A stretch of 64,000 nucleotides of DNA from JAICNG01 sp035765135 (GCA_035765135.1 DASTYE010000010.1:1-64000); one strand, 5' to 3'; positions 43,699-53,297 are shown, counted from the first letter of the stretch. Made by a program: numbers and translations. Notes: generated by a model from the sequence alone, not told the origin.

Positions 43699-44346
43699 AT
43701 GAACGCCATTCGCGAACGACTCCTCGACGCTGCCGCGCGCGTGTACGCGGAAACCGGCTATCGCGGTGCCACCACCCGCCGCATCGCCCAGGAGGCCGGG
43801 GTCAACGAGATCACGCTCTTCCGGCACTTCGGCTCCAAGACCACCCTGATCATCGAGGCCGTTCGCCAGGCGAACCTGCGCAGTAACTGCCCCGAAGTTC
43901 CACTGACGCCCGCCGAGCCCGTGGCGGAAATTCGCGCCTGGGTCCTGGCCGAGCTCGCCCACCTCACCCGGCTGCGCTCGATCATTCGAACCAGCCTCGG
44001 CGAGGTCGAAGAGCGCCCCGAGATCATTCCGTTGATCGGCGAACAGCCCCGCGATGTGATCCGGGCGCTGACATCGTATATCGAGCAATTGCAGCGGGAT
44101 GGCCGCGCCACCCCGGACATCGACGCGCGCACGGCGGCACTCACGTTCTTCGGGTCGCTCTTCGCCGATGCGATGGGACGGGACGTCATGCCCGAGCTCT
44201 ACCACGATTCGCTGGAGGGCTCCGCCGACCTGTACGCCGCGGTCTTCCTCCGCTCCATCGGTGTGGCCGAGGCCGATGCGCTTGGAGTCCGTGCGACGAA
44301 CGGGCACCTGGCCACGCGCTCCGCGGTCAAGAGCCGGCGGAATTGA
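43699..44346 (+). CDS. TetR-family transcriptional regulator of an RND efflux operon
   Basis: This is a 215-residue TetR/AcrR-type repressor. The N-terminal HTH is intact: RERLLDAAARVYAETGYRGATTRRIAQEAGVNEITLFRHFGSKTTL. The C-terminal ligand domain begins with an LTPAEPVAEIRAWVLAEL-like segment. It is followed by tolC-like, adaptor and pump genes on the same strand, and a perfect palindrome lies just upstream, so it is probably the local repressor. The ATG at 43699 matches the family start; the frame is open further upstream, without homology. Confidence 0.92.
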   Translation: MNAIRERLLDAAARVYAETGYRGATTRRIAQEAGVNEITLFRHFGSKTTLIIEAVRQANLRSNCPEVPLTPAEPVAEIRAWVLAELAHLTRLRSIIRTSLGEVEERPEIIPLIGEQPRDVIRALTSYIEQLQRDGRATPDIDARTAALTFFGSLFADAMGRDVMPELYHDSLEGSADLYAAVFLRSIGVAEADALGVRATNGHLATRSAVKSRRN

Positions 44347-44452
44347 GTCGCGGCTCGCGGGTCATGAGTCACGGTTCGCACCTCGCACGTTGCCGTTCGC
44401 CATTCGTGGGTCGCAGTGTGTCGTTCGCAGCTCTCACAACCAGGACTCGAGG
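44347..44452. repeat. Degenerate GTTCGC/GTCGCG-rich spacer between tetR and the TolC gene
   Basis: This 106-base spacer is made of loosely repeated 7-9 base words (GAGTCGCGG, GGGTCATGAGTCACGG, GTTCGCA, GTTCGCC). It resembles the other tandem-unit intergenic sequences but has no clear inverted arm. Confidence 0.45.
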
Positions 44453-45958
44453 ATGCTTCACCGCATAACGAAGCTCGCGACCACGGCTGCGCTCTGCGCC
44501 GTCGCGAGCGCCCCAATCGCCGCGCAGCAGGCCGTTACCTCGGGACGTCCGCTCTCCCTGGCGGACGCCCTCCGCATCGCCGAGACCGCCAGTGAGGACG
44601 TGGGGATCGCCCGCGCCGGGACAGAGCGTGCGCAAGGGGAACAGCTCCGGGCTCGCAGCGAGCTCTTCCCGCAGATCTACGCCTCGCTGGGCTACACACG
44701 GACGCTCGCGTCGCAGTTCGAGGACATCGGCGTGGGCTCCGACTCGGGCGGCTTCGACTTCAGCAACCTGCCGTTCGGACAGCGCAACAACTGGAACATA
44801 GGCCTCGACGTGCAGCAAACGCTGTTCGCGGGAGGACGCGTGCTCGCCCAGACGCGGATGGCACGTGCCGGCCGACGGGTCGCGGAGTCTTCGCTCGAGT
44901 CGGCGCGCGCGCAGCTGGTTCTCAACGTGATCGAGGCGTACTACGACGCCGCGCTCGCCGACCAACTCGTCAACATCGCCACCTCGACGCTCGAACAGGC
45001 CGAGACGACCTTGCGGCACACGCAGCTCGCCCGGCAGGTCGGCAATCAGCCGGAGTTCGAGCTATTGCGTGCGACCGTGACGCGAGACAATCAACGGCCG
45101 GTCGTGATCCGGCGTCGCGCGGACCGCGACGTCGCGCTCATGCGACTGAAGCAGCTGCTCAACCTGCCACTCGATCAGCCGCTCATGCTGACGACGCCGC
45201 TCGATGACACCACCGCCGTGCTCCCGGCCCGCCTCACGAGCGCGCCTTCGCCGGCGTCGGATTCGGTTGCGCCGTCCGAGCGTGTCGTCGTGCGGCAGGC
45301 GGCCGATGCCGTAGAAATCAGCACGAGCGCCTTGCGCATGGCGCGGTCGCAGCGATTGCCGCAGCTGAATCTCACGATGCAGTACGGCCGCCTCGCGTAT
45401 CCGAGTGGTGGCGTTCCCGCATGGGGCGACTTCCGCACGGACTGGACGGTCGGTGTCGGCCTACGGGTCCCTCTGTTCACCGGAGGGCGCATCAGCGGTG
45501 ACGTGCGCGTCGCACAGGCGGATCTCGAAGAAGCGCGTTACCGCCTGACGCTCGCGCGCGAGGTCGCGGAGCTCGATTCGCACGCGGCACTGCTCCGCCT
45601 CGCCGCCGCGGAAGCGTCGTTCGCCGCCAGCGCGGGAACGTCACAGCAGGCCGCCCGCGCGTATCAGATCGCCGAGGTGCGCTATCGCGAGGGCATCTCG
45701 ACGCAGGTGGAGCTGTCCGACTCGCGCATCCTGCTCGAGGAAGCCACCGCCAACCGGGCGTTGGCGGCGCGAGATCTGGCCGTGGCCCGGGCCTATGTCG
45801 CACTCCTGCGCGACCTCCCCTTCGGCGCGATTGGTGCGCCGTCGTCAGGCACCTCCGCGCCGTCGCGGCAGTCGCAGCAGCAACAACCGTCCGCCCCTCA
45901 ACGCACTCCGCAGGCGGCGGCGTTCACTGGAAGCCAGACCGGAGCCTTCACCCCATGA
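44453..45958 (+). CDS. TolC-family outer-membrane efflux protein
   Basis: This is a 501-residue outer-membrane channel. The signal peptide ends at IAAQQ and two OEP repeats follow, starting with LSLADALRIAETASEDVGIARAGTERAQGEQ and ending near ATANRALAARDLAVARAYVALLRDL. The conserved FPQIYASLGYTRTL and VPLFTGGRISGDVRVAQADLEEA patterns are typical. A C-terminal Gln/Ser-rich tail of about 40 residues is unusual. It forms the outer part of the tripartite pump. ATGA overlap couples it to the adaptor gene. Confidence 0.9.
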   Translation: MLHRITKLATTAALCAVASAPIAAQQAVTSGRPLSLADALRIAETASEDVGIARAGTERAQGEQLRARSELFPQIYASLGYTRTLASQFEDIGVGSDSGGFDFSNLPFGQRNNWNIGLDVQQTLFAGGRVLAQTRMARAGRRVAESSLESARAQLVLNVIEAYYDAALADQLVNIATSTLEQAETTLRHTQLARQVGNQPEFELLRATVTRDNQRPVVIRRRADRDVALMRLKQLLNLPLDQPLMLTTPLDDTTAVLPARLTSAPSPASDSVAPSERVVVRQAADAVEISTSALRMARSQRLPQLNLTMQYGRLAYPSGGVPAWGDFRTDWTVGVGLRVPLFTGGRISGDVRVAQADLEEARYRLTLAREVAELDSHAALLRLAAAEASFAASAGTSQQAARAYQIAEVRYREGISTQVELSDSRILLEEATANRALAARDLAVARAYVALLRDLPFGAIGAPSSGTSAPSRQSQQQQPSAPQRTPQAAAFTGSQTGAFTP

Positions 45959-47073
45959 GTCGTGTGCGCCCCCTCATTTACTCCTCGCTCACCCTAGCCA
46001 TCGCGACGGCCGCGCTGACCGGCTGTCGCGGCGAGAACGAAGCGAGTGCCGAAGAGAACACCACCCCGGTCGTCGATGTCGGGATCGAGAACATGGCGGT
46101 CGTCGAGCAGACGATGCTCCGCGTGGGCCCGCTGCTCTCGGGGTCGCTCGAGCCGGCTCGCGAGGCCGATGTGCGCGCCGAAGTGAGCGGTGCCGTCGTG
46201 CAATCGCTGGCCGACAACGGCCAGGTTGTGCAAAAGGGACAGCTGCTCGCGCGCATCGACGACACCGCCATTCGCGATCAATGGCTCTCGGCGCGCTCGT
46301 TGGTCACGTCCGCGCAGAATGCGGCGAACATCGCCCGTCGCGATGAAGAGCGCGCCCAACGGCTGTCGGAAGCGGGCGCGATCGCGGAGCGCGAGCTCGA
46401 CGCGGCCCGACAGGCTCGTGTCGCGGCCGAGGCGAACCTCGATGACGCGCGCGCGCGTCTCTCGCTGGCGCAACGACAGGTCGACAATACGCAAGTCCGC
46501 GCGCCGTTCGCCGGTCTCGTCAGCGAGCGCGCCGCCAGCGCGGGAGACGTCGTGCAGCCCGGTTCGGAGATGTTCACGATCGTCGATCCGTCGAGCATGC
46601 GGCTCGAGGCGTCGGTGCCCGCGGAAGCGCTCTCCGCGCTTCGCGTTGGTGATCCCGTGGAATTCTCGGTGAACGCGTATCCGGATCGCACCTTCACGGG
46701 GCGGGTGGAGCGCATCAATCCGACGGCGGACCCAACGACGCGGCAGGTCCGCATCCACGTCGGGATCCCGAATACCGGCGGACGCCTGGTGGCCGGCCTG
46801 TTCGCGGAAGGTCGTGTCGCCACCGATGCGAGGAACGCCGCCGTCGCCCCGCGCAACGCCATCGATGTGCGTGGAATTCGGCCGGTCGCCTTGCGAGTAA
46901 AGAACGGCAGGGCGGAGCGCGTCGAGGTGGAGCTCGGCCTCGAGGACGAGGCGACCGAGCGCGTCGAGATTCGCAGCGGGCTCGCTGCCGGCGACACGGT
47001 CCTGGTCGGCGCGGCGTTAGGTGTCAGCCCCGGGTCGCAGGTGCGAATCCGAAAGGTCGACGACAAGTCGTAA
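45955..47073 (+). CDS. RND efflux periplasmic adaptor (membrane fusion protein)
   Basis: This is a 372-residue adaptor lipoprotein. The lipobox is ALTGC (Cys near residue 24). The family structure follows: LSGSLEPAREADVRAEVSGAVVQSLADNGQVVQKGQLLARID (lipoyl half), a helical hairpin of the type SAGAIAERELDAARQ, and DNTQVRAPFAGLVSERAASAGDVV as the second half. A C-terminal beta-barrel and membrane-proximal domain follow. It bridges the TolC-like and RND proteins encoded around it. It starts with an ATGA overlap and ends 24 bases before the pump gene. Confidence 0.92.
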   Translation: MSRVRPLIYSSLTLAIATAALTGCRGENEASAEENTTPVVDVGIENMAVVEQTMLRVGPLLSGSLEPAREADVRAEVSGAVVQSLADNGQVVQKGQLLARIDDTAIRDQWLSARSLVTSAQNAANIARRDEERAQRLSEAGAIAERELDAARQARVAAEANLDDARARLSLAQRQVDNTQVRAPFAGLVSERAASAGDVVQPGSEMFTIVDPSSMRLEASVPAEALSALRVGDPVEFSVNAYPDRTFTGRVERINPTADPTTRQVRIHVGIPNTGGRLVAGLFAEGRVATDARNAAVAPRNAIDVRGIRPVALRVKNGRAERVEVELGLEDEATERVEIRSGLAAGDTVLVGAALGVSPGSQVRIRKVDDKS

Positions 47074-47097
47074 GCGGCACCATCATACGGGCTTCCC

Positions 47098-50000
47098 ATG
47101 GTAATCTCTGATTTCGCGATCAAGCGACCGATCATCACCGTCGTCAGCATGCTGGCGCTGGCGCTCTTCGGCGTGTTCGCGCTCATGCGGCTGCAGACAG
47201 ACGAGTTCCCCGACGTCGCGCCTCCGGTCGTCACCGTGGGACTCATCTATCCGGGCGCGTCGCCGGACGGCGTAGAGCGCGAGGTGCTCGACCCGGTCGA
47301 GGAGGCGATCTCCGCGATCAGCGGTGTGAAGAAGGTGTGGGGAAAGGCCGAGGACGGATTCGGCACCGTCATGATCGAATTCGAGTTTGCGAAGCCGCTG
47401 TCGGAGGCGACGCAGGATGTTCGCGACGCCATCTCGGGCATCCGCGCCGATCTGCCGACGGAGCTGGAAGAGCCGATCATCCGGAAGTTCAACGACACCG
47501 ATCTCCCGATCGTGTCGCTCGCGCTCTCATCCACATCGCTGACCCCCGCCGAGCTGACCCGTCTCGCCGATCCCGGCATCACGAGACTCCTTCGCTCCAT
47601 CCCCGGCGTCGCCGAGGTTCAGGTCTCGGGCAACGTGGAGCGCGAGCTCACGGTACAGATCAAGCCCGAGGCGCTTCAGTCCGCGGGCGTGGGCGTCTCG
47701 GATGTGGTGCAGGCGCTCGCGCTGCAGAATCTCGCGGCGCCGGTTGGTCGCGTGACCGGCGCGCTCGAGGAACGCTCGATCCGGCTCAAGGGGAGATTGG
47801 AATCGCCAGCCGAGTTCGCTCAGCTCGTGGTTGCCGAGCGCGACGGCCAGCTCATCCGGCTCGGCCAGGTGGCCGACGTCTTCGACGGCGTCGAGGAGCA
47901 GCGCACGGCGGCAGTCTACAACGGACGGGAAGCGGTCGGCATCGACGTCAAGAAATCAAAAGGGTACAGCACGACGAGCGTCAGCGACGAGATCCTCGAG
48001 CGTATCGACGGCTTGAGGGCAACGCTGCCGCCGGGGACCACGATCGACGCGGTGAAGAACAGCGGGAACGAAGTGCGTAACTCCGTGCGCAACGTGCAGG
48101 AGGCGCTGATCGAGGGAGCGCTCCTCACCGTGCTCGTCGTCTTCCTCTTCCTCAATTCGTGGCGTTCGACGGTCATCACGGGTGTGGCGCTGCCGATCTC
48201 CGTGCTGGCGTCGTTCATCGCGGTGTGGGCGTTCGGGTTCCGCCTCGAAACGATGTCGCTGCTCGGTCTGTCGCTGGCGATCGGTATCCTGATCGACGAT
48301 GCGATCGTGGTCCGCGAGAACATCGTCAGACACGTGGAGATGGGGAAAGACCACTACACCGCGGCACGCGAGGGAACGGACGAGATCGGGCTCGCCGTCG
48401 CCGCGACGACGTTCTCGATTCTCGCGGTGTTCGTTCCGATCGCGTTCATGCCCGGCGTCGGCGGTCAGTGGTTCAAGCCGTTCGCGTTGACGATTGCCGC
48501 ATCAGTGTTCGTTTCACTCTTCGTGTCGTTCTCGCTCGACCCGATGCTCTCCGCGTACTGGAAGGACCCGCACAAGGCGGAGCACGAGAAGGCGTGGATC
48601 ACGAAGAAGCTCGACCGGTTCAACGCCTGGTTCAACCGCCGGTCGCAGGACTACAAGAAGGTCATCGCCTGGGCGCTCGATCATCGCCTGCCGATCGTCG
48701 TAATCGCCGTCGGGACGTTCCTCGGCTCGTTCACGCTTCCGGTGAAAGGGATGACCGGGCTGCTCGTCGTGTTCCTCTCGATCGCGATCGCGTTGTTCGG
48801 GCTGTCGCGCCTCCGCCAGTGGTATCTGCGGATCGGTGTCATCGTCGCGGCGATCGCGGTGGCGATGATTCTGCTGCCGATCGTGCCCGCGAACGGGATC
48901 GTCGGCGTCGCCTTCTTTCCCGAGGACGACAACGCCGAGCTCAACATCAAGGTGGAGACGCCGCCGGGGTCGAACCTCGAGTACACGCGACTCAAGGCGG
49001 AGGAGGCAGCCCGCATCGCGCGCGCACACCCCGAGGTTCGGTACACGTACACGACGCTCGGAGACAACACGTCGGGCGCAGTGGACATCGGCAACATCTA
49101 CATCAAGATGATTCCGAAGGCGGACCGCGACGTCAGCGCGGAGGAGTTCGCGGCGGTGCTCCGCGAGGAAACGCAGCGTGTTACCGGTGCCACGCTCGCG
49201 GTGTTCGCCACCGATTGGGCGGGCGGACTGAAGCAGCTGCAGATCGAGGTGCGCGGCACCGACCCTGAAGCGGTGAACAGCGCGGCGGAGATGGTGCTGG
49301 CGGAGGTGAAGCAGGTCCCGAATGCCGTGGACATCAGCCTGTCGAGCAAGGGGCAGAAGCCGGAGCTCAACGTGGAGCTGCATCGCGGCGTCGCTGGATC
49401 GTTAGGTATCACGGCGGGACACGTGGCGCAGGCGCTGCGTCCCGCGTTCGCGGGAATCGACGCCGGCGACTGGGAGGACCCGAGCGGCGAGGTGCGCGAC
49501 GTGGTCGTCCGTCTGGCGCCAGAGGCCCGTCGTCGCGCCGCCGACCTGCGGCAACTACCACTCGTGGTGGCAGGGCCGAGCGGTCTCCCGTCCACGGTGC
49601 CGCTGGGCCAGGTGGCGAACATTGAAGAGAGCGTCGGTCCGGCGGTGATCAATCACCTCGACCGCGACCTCGTCGTCAACGTCGAGGCGAACGTGTCGGG
49701 CCGCTCGACGGGCGAGGTGATCGCCGACATCACCGAGCGTGTCTCCCGGCTCACGCTGCCGCCGGGCGTACGTGTGACCCAGGGCGGCGACGCACAACAA
49801 CAAGCCGAGGTCTTCGCCGACATCTTCTTCGCGCTCGGTGTCGCCTTGCTGCTGATGTACCTGATTCTCGTGATGCAGTTCGGATCCTTCCTCGATCCGT
49901 TGGCGATCATGTTGTCGCTCCCGCTCTCGCTCATCGGCGTGATGCTGGCGCTGGCGATCTCGGGTGGGACGATCAACATCATGAGCCTCATCGGCGTCAT

Positions 50001-50385
50001 CCTGCTCGCGGGCATCGTCGCGAAGAATGCCATTCTGCTCATCGACTTCGCGAAGTGGGCGCGCGAGCGGCGCGGTCTGCCGTTGCGTGAGGCGCTGATC
50101 GAGGCGGGCGCGATTCGACTGCGTCCCATCCTCATGACGACGTTCGCGCTCATCGCCGGCATGATCCCGGTCGCGCTCGGCCGGGGTGAAGGCGCGCAAT
50201 TCCGGGCACCGCTGGGGATGGCGGTGATCGGCGGCGTGATCACGTCGACGTTGCTCACGCTGATCGCCATTCCGACGTTCTACGAGATTCTCGACGAGTG
50301 GCGGCACGCAATCGCGCGTGTCTTCGGCTTCACGCCGAAGCAGATGACGGCGGAAATGCCGATTCCGGAGCCATCGGGCGACTAG
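47098..50385 (+). CDS. RND-family efflux pump with two extra transmembrane segments
   Basis: This is a 1095-residue HAE1/AcrB-type proton antiporter. The N-terminal half contains the TM4 acid pair in ILIDDAIVVRENIV. The porter domains and the C-terminal half ends in PLGMAVIGGVITSTLLTLIAIPTFYEIL. Between the seventh helix (RLPIVVIAVGTFLGSFTLPV) and the second porter loop (VGVAFFPEDDNAELN) is an insertion of about 55 residues with two extra hydrophobic segments. Standard pumps have about 1030-1050 residues and 12 helices; this one probably has 14. It exports hydrophobic drugs or solvents; substrates are unknown. Confidence 0.93.
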   Translation: MVISDFAIKRPIITVVSMLALALFGVFALMRLQTDEFPDVAPPVVTVGLIYPGASPDGVEREVLDPVEEAISAISGVKKVWGKAEDGFGTVMIEFEFAKPLSEATQDVRDAISGIRADLPTELEEPIIRKFNDTDLPIVSLALSSTSLTPAELTRLADPGITRLLRSIPGVAEVQVSGNVERELTVQIKPEALQSAGVGVSDVVQALALQNLAAPVGRVTGALEERSIRLKGRLESPAEFAQLVVAERDGQLIRLGQVADVFDGVEEQRTAAVYNGREAVGIDVKKSKGYSTTSVSDEILERIDGLRATLPPGTTIDAVKNSGNEVRNSVRNVQEALIEGALLTVLVVFLFLNSWRSTVITGVALPISVLASFIAVWAFGFRLETMSLLGLSLAIGILIDDAIVVRENIVRHVEMGKDHYTAAREGTDEIGLAVAATTFSILAVFVPIAFMPGVGGQWFKPFALTIAASVFVSLFVSFSLDPMLSAYWKDPHKAEHEKAWITKKLDRFNAWFNRRSQDYKKVIAWALDHRLPIVVIAVGTFLGSFTLPVKGMTGLLVVFLSIAIALFGLSRLRQWYLRIGVIVAAIAVAMILLPIVPANGIVGVAFFPEDDNAELNIKVETPPGSNLEYTRLKAEEAARIARAHPEVRYTYTTLGDNTSGAVDIGNIYIKMIPKADRDVSAEEFAAVLREETQRVTGATLAVFATDWAGGLKQLQIEVRGTDPEAVNSAAEMVLAEVKQVPNAVDISLSSKGQKPELNVELHRGVAGSLGITAGHVAQALRPAFAGIDAGDWEDPSGEVRDVVVRLAPEARRRAADLRQLPLVVAGPSGLPSTVPLGQVANIEESVGPAVINHLDRDLVVNVEANVSGRSTGEVIADITERVSRLTLPPGVRVTQGGDAQQQAEVFADIFFALGVALLLMYLILVMQFGSFLDPLAIMLSLPLSLIGVMLALAISGGTINIMSLIGVILLAGIVAKNAILLIDFAKWARERRGLPLREALIEAGAIRLRPILMTTFALIAGMIPVALGRGEGAQFRAPLGMAVIGGVITSTLLTLIAIPTFYEILDEWRHAIARVFGFTPKQMTAEMPIPEPSGD

Positions 50386-50398
50386 AGCCTCTTCGCGC

Positions 50399-50485
50399 AA
50401 TGAGGAACGAGGACGAAGGACCGAGGAATTTCGATTGAGTAGCTACCCAATCGAATTCCTCGGTCCTTCGTCCTCGTTCCTCATT
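50399..50485. repeat. Near-perfect 38-base palindrome between convergent genes (family 3)
   Basis: The arms 50399-50437 and 50448-50485 are complementary except for one inserted T. The loop is 10 bases. The arms share GGACCGAGGAATT with the element at 24.5 kb. The right arm overlaps the stop codon (50481-50483) of the serine hydrolase gene. It would make a very stable two-way hairpin at the 3' ends of the pump and hydrolase transcripts. Confidence 0.92.
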
Positions 50486-52115
50486 GTTTGATGAATCGTA
50501 AGTCTCGCACGCGCCCGAGAAAGAGACTCATCTCCGTCACCTTGCCGCTTCCATCGCGGATGAACCGGACCACGTCGCCGGTCGGCGCCTCGAAGGCATC
50601 GCGGTATGCCGGACGCAGCTCGAAAGACAGGGCGGGGCGTTGGCGCAGAAACAGCTTTCCGTTTTCCACCACGATTCTGAACAACGTGGCCGCCTCGTCA
50701 CTTCTGTACGTCCCGGCGTATGCGGCGAGCTCGTCGCCGGTCGGCACGTGGGCGGCGACCGGAAGGAAGGTGGTTGTGTCCCCTCCAGGCTGAATCAGCC
50801 GCATCGCGCGCGTGCGCCCGTCGGCGGTGAGCTCGAAGAGCAAGCGACTTCCATTCCGTCGCTGAAAGAGTGTCGGCGAGAGCGCGATGGTCGCGTTGCC
50901 GCCGGCATCGATGAGTGTGTCCTTTCGCACCGAGATCCGCATGGGCTCCCCGGTGACCGAATCGCGATACAATCCGGCTCGGCCAAGCAACGCACTCTCG
51001 GGAACGGCGACTGCCTTCGGCGCATCGGCGATTTCCGGAGTCAACCCGAGAAAGATGTCGGAGACGCGATGCCCGAGGTCCACCGCCCGGGCGCCGGCGT
51101 GATTGCAGAGGATCGCGACGGTGAGGCCGTGCTCCGGGTAGCGGGTGAGGAACGCGCGATACCCCGCGGTGGCGCCGCTGTGGCTGACCTGCGCGATTCC
51201 CCGATATCGGGAGATACCGAGTCCGGCGGCGTATTCGATCTCGCGTCCACTCGTCAGGCGGCCGGGGCGCACCTGTTCGCGCAGGAAGGCGGGCCCGCCG
51301 ACCTGTCCCCGGTCGAAGTTGGCGCTCCATCGCAGGAGATCCTCGACCGTCGTGAGCAGGCCGCCGTTTCCGTGGACGTTCTCGAAGGGCATGTCGAGGC
51401 GAAAGCCGTTGCGCGTCGGCGAGTACGCGGTCGCCCGGCCTTTCACGACGCGTGTGTAGTCATCGCGCCAGGAGGTGCGCGTCATCCCGAGGGGCTCGAA
51501 GATCTCGGTGCGCGTGACGTCGGCGAAGGAGCGCCCGCTCACGCGCTCGACGATGATCGCGAGCAGGTTGTAGCCGGTGTTGCTGTAGAGATACTCGCTG
51601 CCGGGAGGGAAATTGAGTGAGCGCTGTCGCGCCACGATGTCGAGCACGTGGTCGTGCGTGTGGACACGAGAGCCGCGTGGCCAGCCTTCGACCGCGGCGA
51701 CCGTCCCCCAGTCACGCAGGCCGCTCGTGTGGGTGATCATGTGCCGAAGCGTGAGGCGCGCCCCGTAGTCAGGGAGCTCCGGGATATGCTTCCGCACCTG
51801 ATCGTCGAGCGACAGCTTGCCCTGCTGAGCCAGCAGCAGGATCGCGGCGGCGGTGAACTGCTTCGCGACCGAGCCCGCCTCGATGATCGATTCGGGCGTG
51901 AGCGGGACATCGTACTCGAGGTTCGCCATGCCGTAGGCTTTGGCGAGAACGGTGCGCCCGTGCCGTGAGATGCCGACCGCGCACCCGGGCGTGGCGGTGG
52001 TGAAGCGCGAGAAGACGCTGTCCACGCGCGCGACCGTATCCTGGCGCGACGACTGCGCGCCGGAGATCGATGCGCTGACGGCGAGTGCGACGGCGATGAC
52101 AAGGAGTCTCATCAT
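50481..52115 (-). CDS. Secreted serine hydrolase of the beta-lactamase/PBP fold (class C-like)
   Basis: This is a 544-residue exported serine hydrolase. The signal peptide MMRLLVIAVALAVSASISGA is followed by a class-C-type fold. The nucleophile is in AGSVAKQF (SxxK), the second motif in YSNTGYNLL (YxN) and the third in SHSGATAGY (HxG-like). A C-terminal lipocalin-like extension of about 150 residues is present. Family members include D-aminopeptidases, esterases and PBP-like enzymes, and true beta-lactamase activity cannot be assumed. Its start lies 3 bases from the stop of the upstream BNR lipoprotein gene, suggesting an operon. Confidence 0.9.
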   Translation of the reverse strand: MMRLLVIAVALAVSASISGAQSSRQDTVARVDSVFSRFTTATPGCAVGISRHGRTVLAKAYGMANLEYDVPLTPESIIEAGSVAKQFTAAAILLLAQQGKLSLDDQVRKHIPELPDYGARLTLRHMITHTSGLRDWGTVAAVEGWPRGSRVHTHDHVLDIVARQRSLNFPPGSEYLYSNTGYNLLAIIVERVSGRSFADVTRTEIFEPLGMTRTSWRDDYTRVVKGRATAYSPTRNGFRLDMPFENVHGNGGLLTTVEDLLRWSANFDRGQVGGPAFLREQVRPGRLTSGREIEYAAGLGISRYRGIAQVSHSGATAGYRAFLTRYPEHGLTVAILCNHAGARAVDLGHRVSDIFLGLTPEIADAPKAVAVPESALLGRAGLYRDSVTGEPMRISVRKDTLIDAGGNATIALSPTLFQRRNGSRLLFELTADGRTRAMRLIQPGGDTTTFLPVAAHVPTGDELAAYAGTYRSDEAATLFRIVVENGKLFLRQRPALSFELRPAYRDAFEAPTGDVVRFIRDGSGKVTEMSLFLGRVRDLRFIKQ

Positions 52116-52118
52116 GGG

Positions 52119-53189
52119 CTACTCGATCGTGATTCTCGTGATGCGGCCCGACGGCCCGACCGCCCAACCCGCATGCCCTTTTCGAGCGAACCCGACGCTC
52201 CAGTAGGCGAGAGTGTCGAGCCGGCTCCAGGACGTCGCGTCGTCGCGGGACCAGTCCATTCCCCCTGGTCCAACGGCCACGAGCGCCGGAGTGCGCGGGA
52301 CGTACGCCGCGCCGTAGATGGGGCCCGCCATCGCGGGTCGGCCACCGAGCGTCCACGTGTGTCCGCCGTCGGTGGTGATGGCGGTGCGATCGCCGCGCTC
52401 GTTAGGTCTTCCCAGCGCACCACCCATGGCCACTCCGTGCAGTGTGTCGCGAAAGGCCAGGCTCGCCGCTCCTGATGCCTCCCCCGCCGGAAGCGGGGTC
52501 AGATAGATACTCCAGCTTCGACCGTAGTCCGACGTATGGAGGACGCGCGACTCCGGCGCGGCGTTGCCGGTCGAGATCCAGGCGTGGCCTCCTGGCCCTG
52601 TGATGACGCAGGTGCCGCTCGCGGCGAACGCTCCCTCGCCGGTGCGCGCTCCCGGAACGGCGGTATCGGGCACCCGTGTCCAGGTGCGCCCGGCGTCGCT
52701 CGTCGTCAGGATCATGAAGTGACCGTCCACCGCGTCGCCAAAGGCCACGCCTCGCCGCGCGTCCCAGAAATCCAGGCAGTCGAAGAAGCCGCGCGGCTCC
52801 ATGTTGCGAAATTGAAGCGTCCACGACTGTCCGCCGTTGGTCGTGTGATAGATGCGCGAGCGATCGCCGTCCCCCGCCGCGAGGAGCCACGCGGTTCGCT
52901 CATCGACGGCGTAGACGTCGCGGAACTGCAGCGAGTCCGCGTCGGGGACGATGGCCGCGCGCCAGCTCGCGCCTCCATCGGTCGTGATCGCGTACGTCCC
53001 GCGATGCCCGCTCACCCAGGCGACGCGCGTGCTTGGCGCGCTCACCGCCTGCAAGAGGGCAGTCGTGCCGCTGCGCTGCGCGAAGAGCATCGGCGGCGTG
53101 CTAGGCGGCGCCTCGAGCTCGGGTGTACCAGAGCGAGCGCAGGCAACGAGGACGAACAGCGCGGCGACGCGGCGAGGAAGAGGGCTCAC
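52119..53189 (-). CDS. BNR/YCF48-like beta-propeller lipoprotein
   Basis: This is a protein of about 356 residues made of repeated WSxDxGxSW-type (BNR/Asp-box) blades: TDGGASWRAA, TNGGQSWTLQ, SDAGRTWTRV, SDYGRSWSIY and TDGGHTWTLG. The GTG at 53189 gives a lipoprotein signal (PRRVAALFVLVAC) and has GGAG at a normal distance; the frame is open upstream but without a plausible start. Such proteins are predicted surface propellers, sometimes called oxidoreductases in annotation without evidence. It precedes the beta-lactamase-fold gene by 3 bases. Confidence 0.82.
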   Translation of the reverse strand: MSPLPRRVAALFVLVACARSGTPELEAPPSTPPMLFAQRSGTTALLQAVSAPSTRVAWVSGHRGTYAITTDGGASWRAAIVPDADSLQFRDVYAVDERTAWLLAAGDGDRSRIYHTTNGGQSWTLQFRNMEPRGFFDCLDFWDARRGVAFGDAVDGHFMILTTSDAGRTWTRVPDTAVPGARTGEGAFAASGTCVITGPGGHAWISTGNAAPESRVLHTSDYGRSWSIYLTPLPAGEASGAASLAFRDTLHGVAMGGALGRPNERGDRTAITTDGGHTWTLGGRPAMAGPIYGAAYVPRTPALVAVGPGGMDWSRDDATSWSRLDTLAYWSVGFARKGHAGWAVGPSGRITRITIE

Positions 53190-53297
53190 GATCGTTCTCC
53201 AGAGGCATGGAGCGGCGTCCGCCGTCGGGAAGACGCGGCTTCGCGAGCGCCTAAGTTCGCGCGGTCGCCCACACCCGTGCAACATGCCCTCGGTTTC

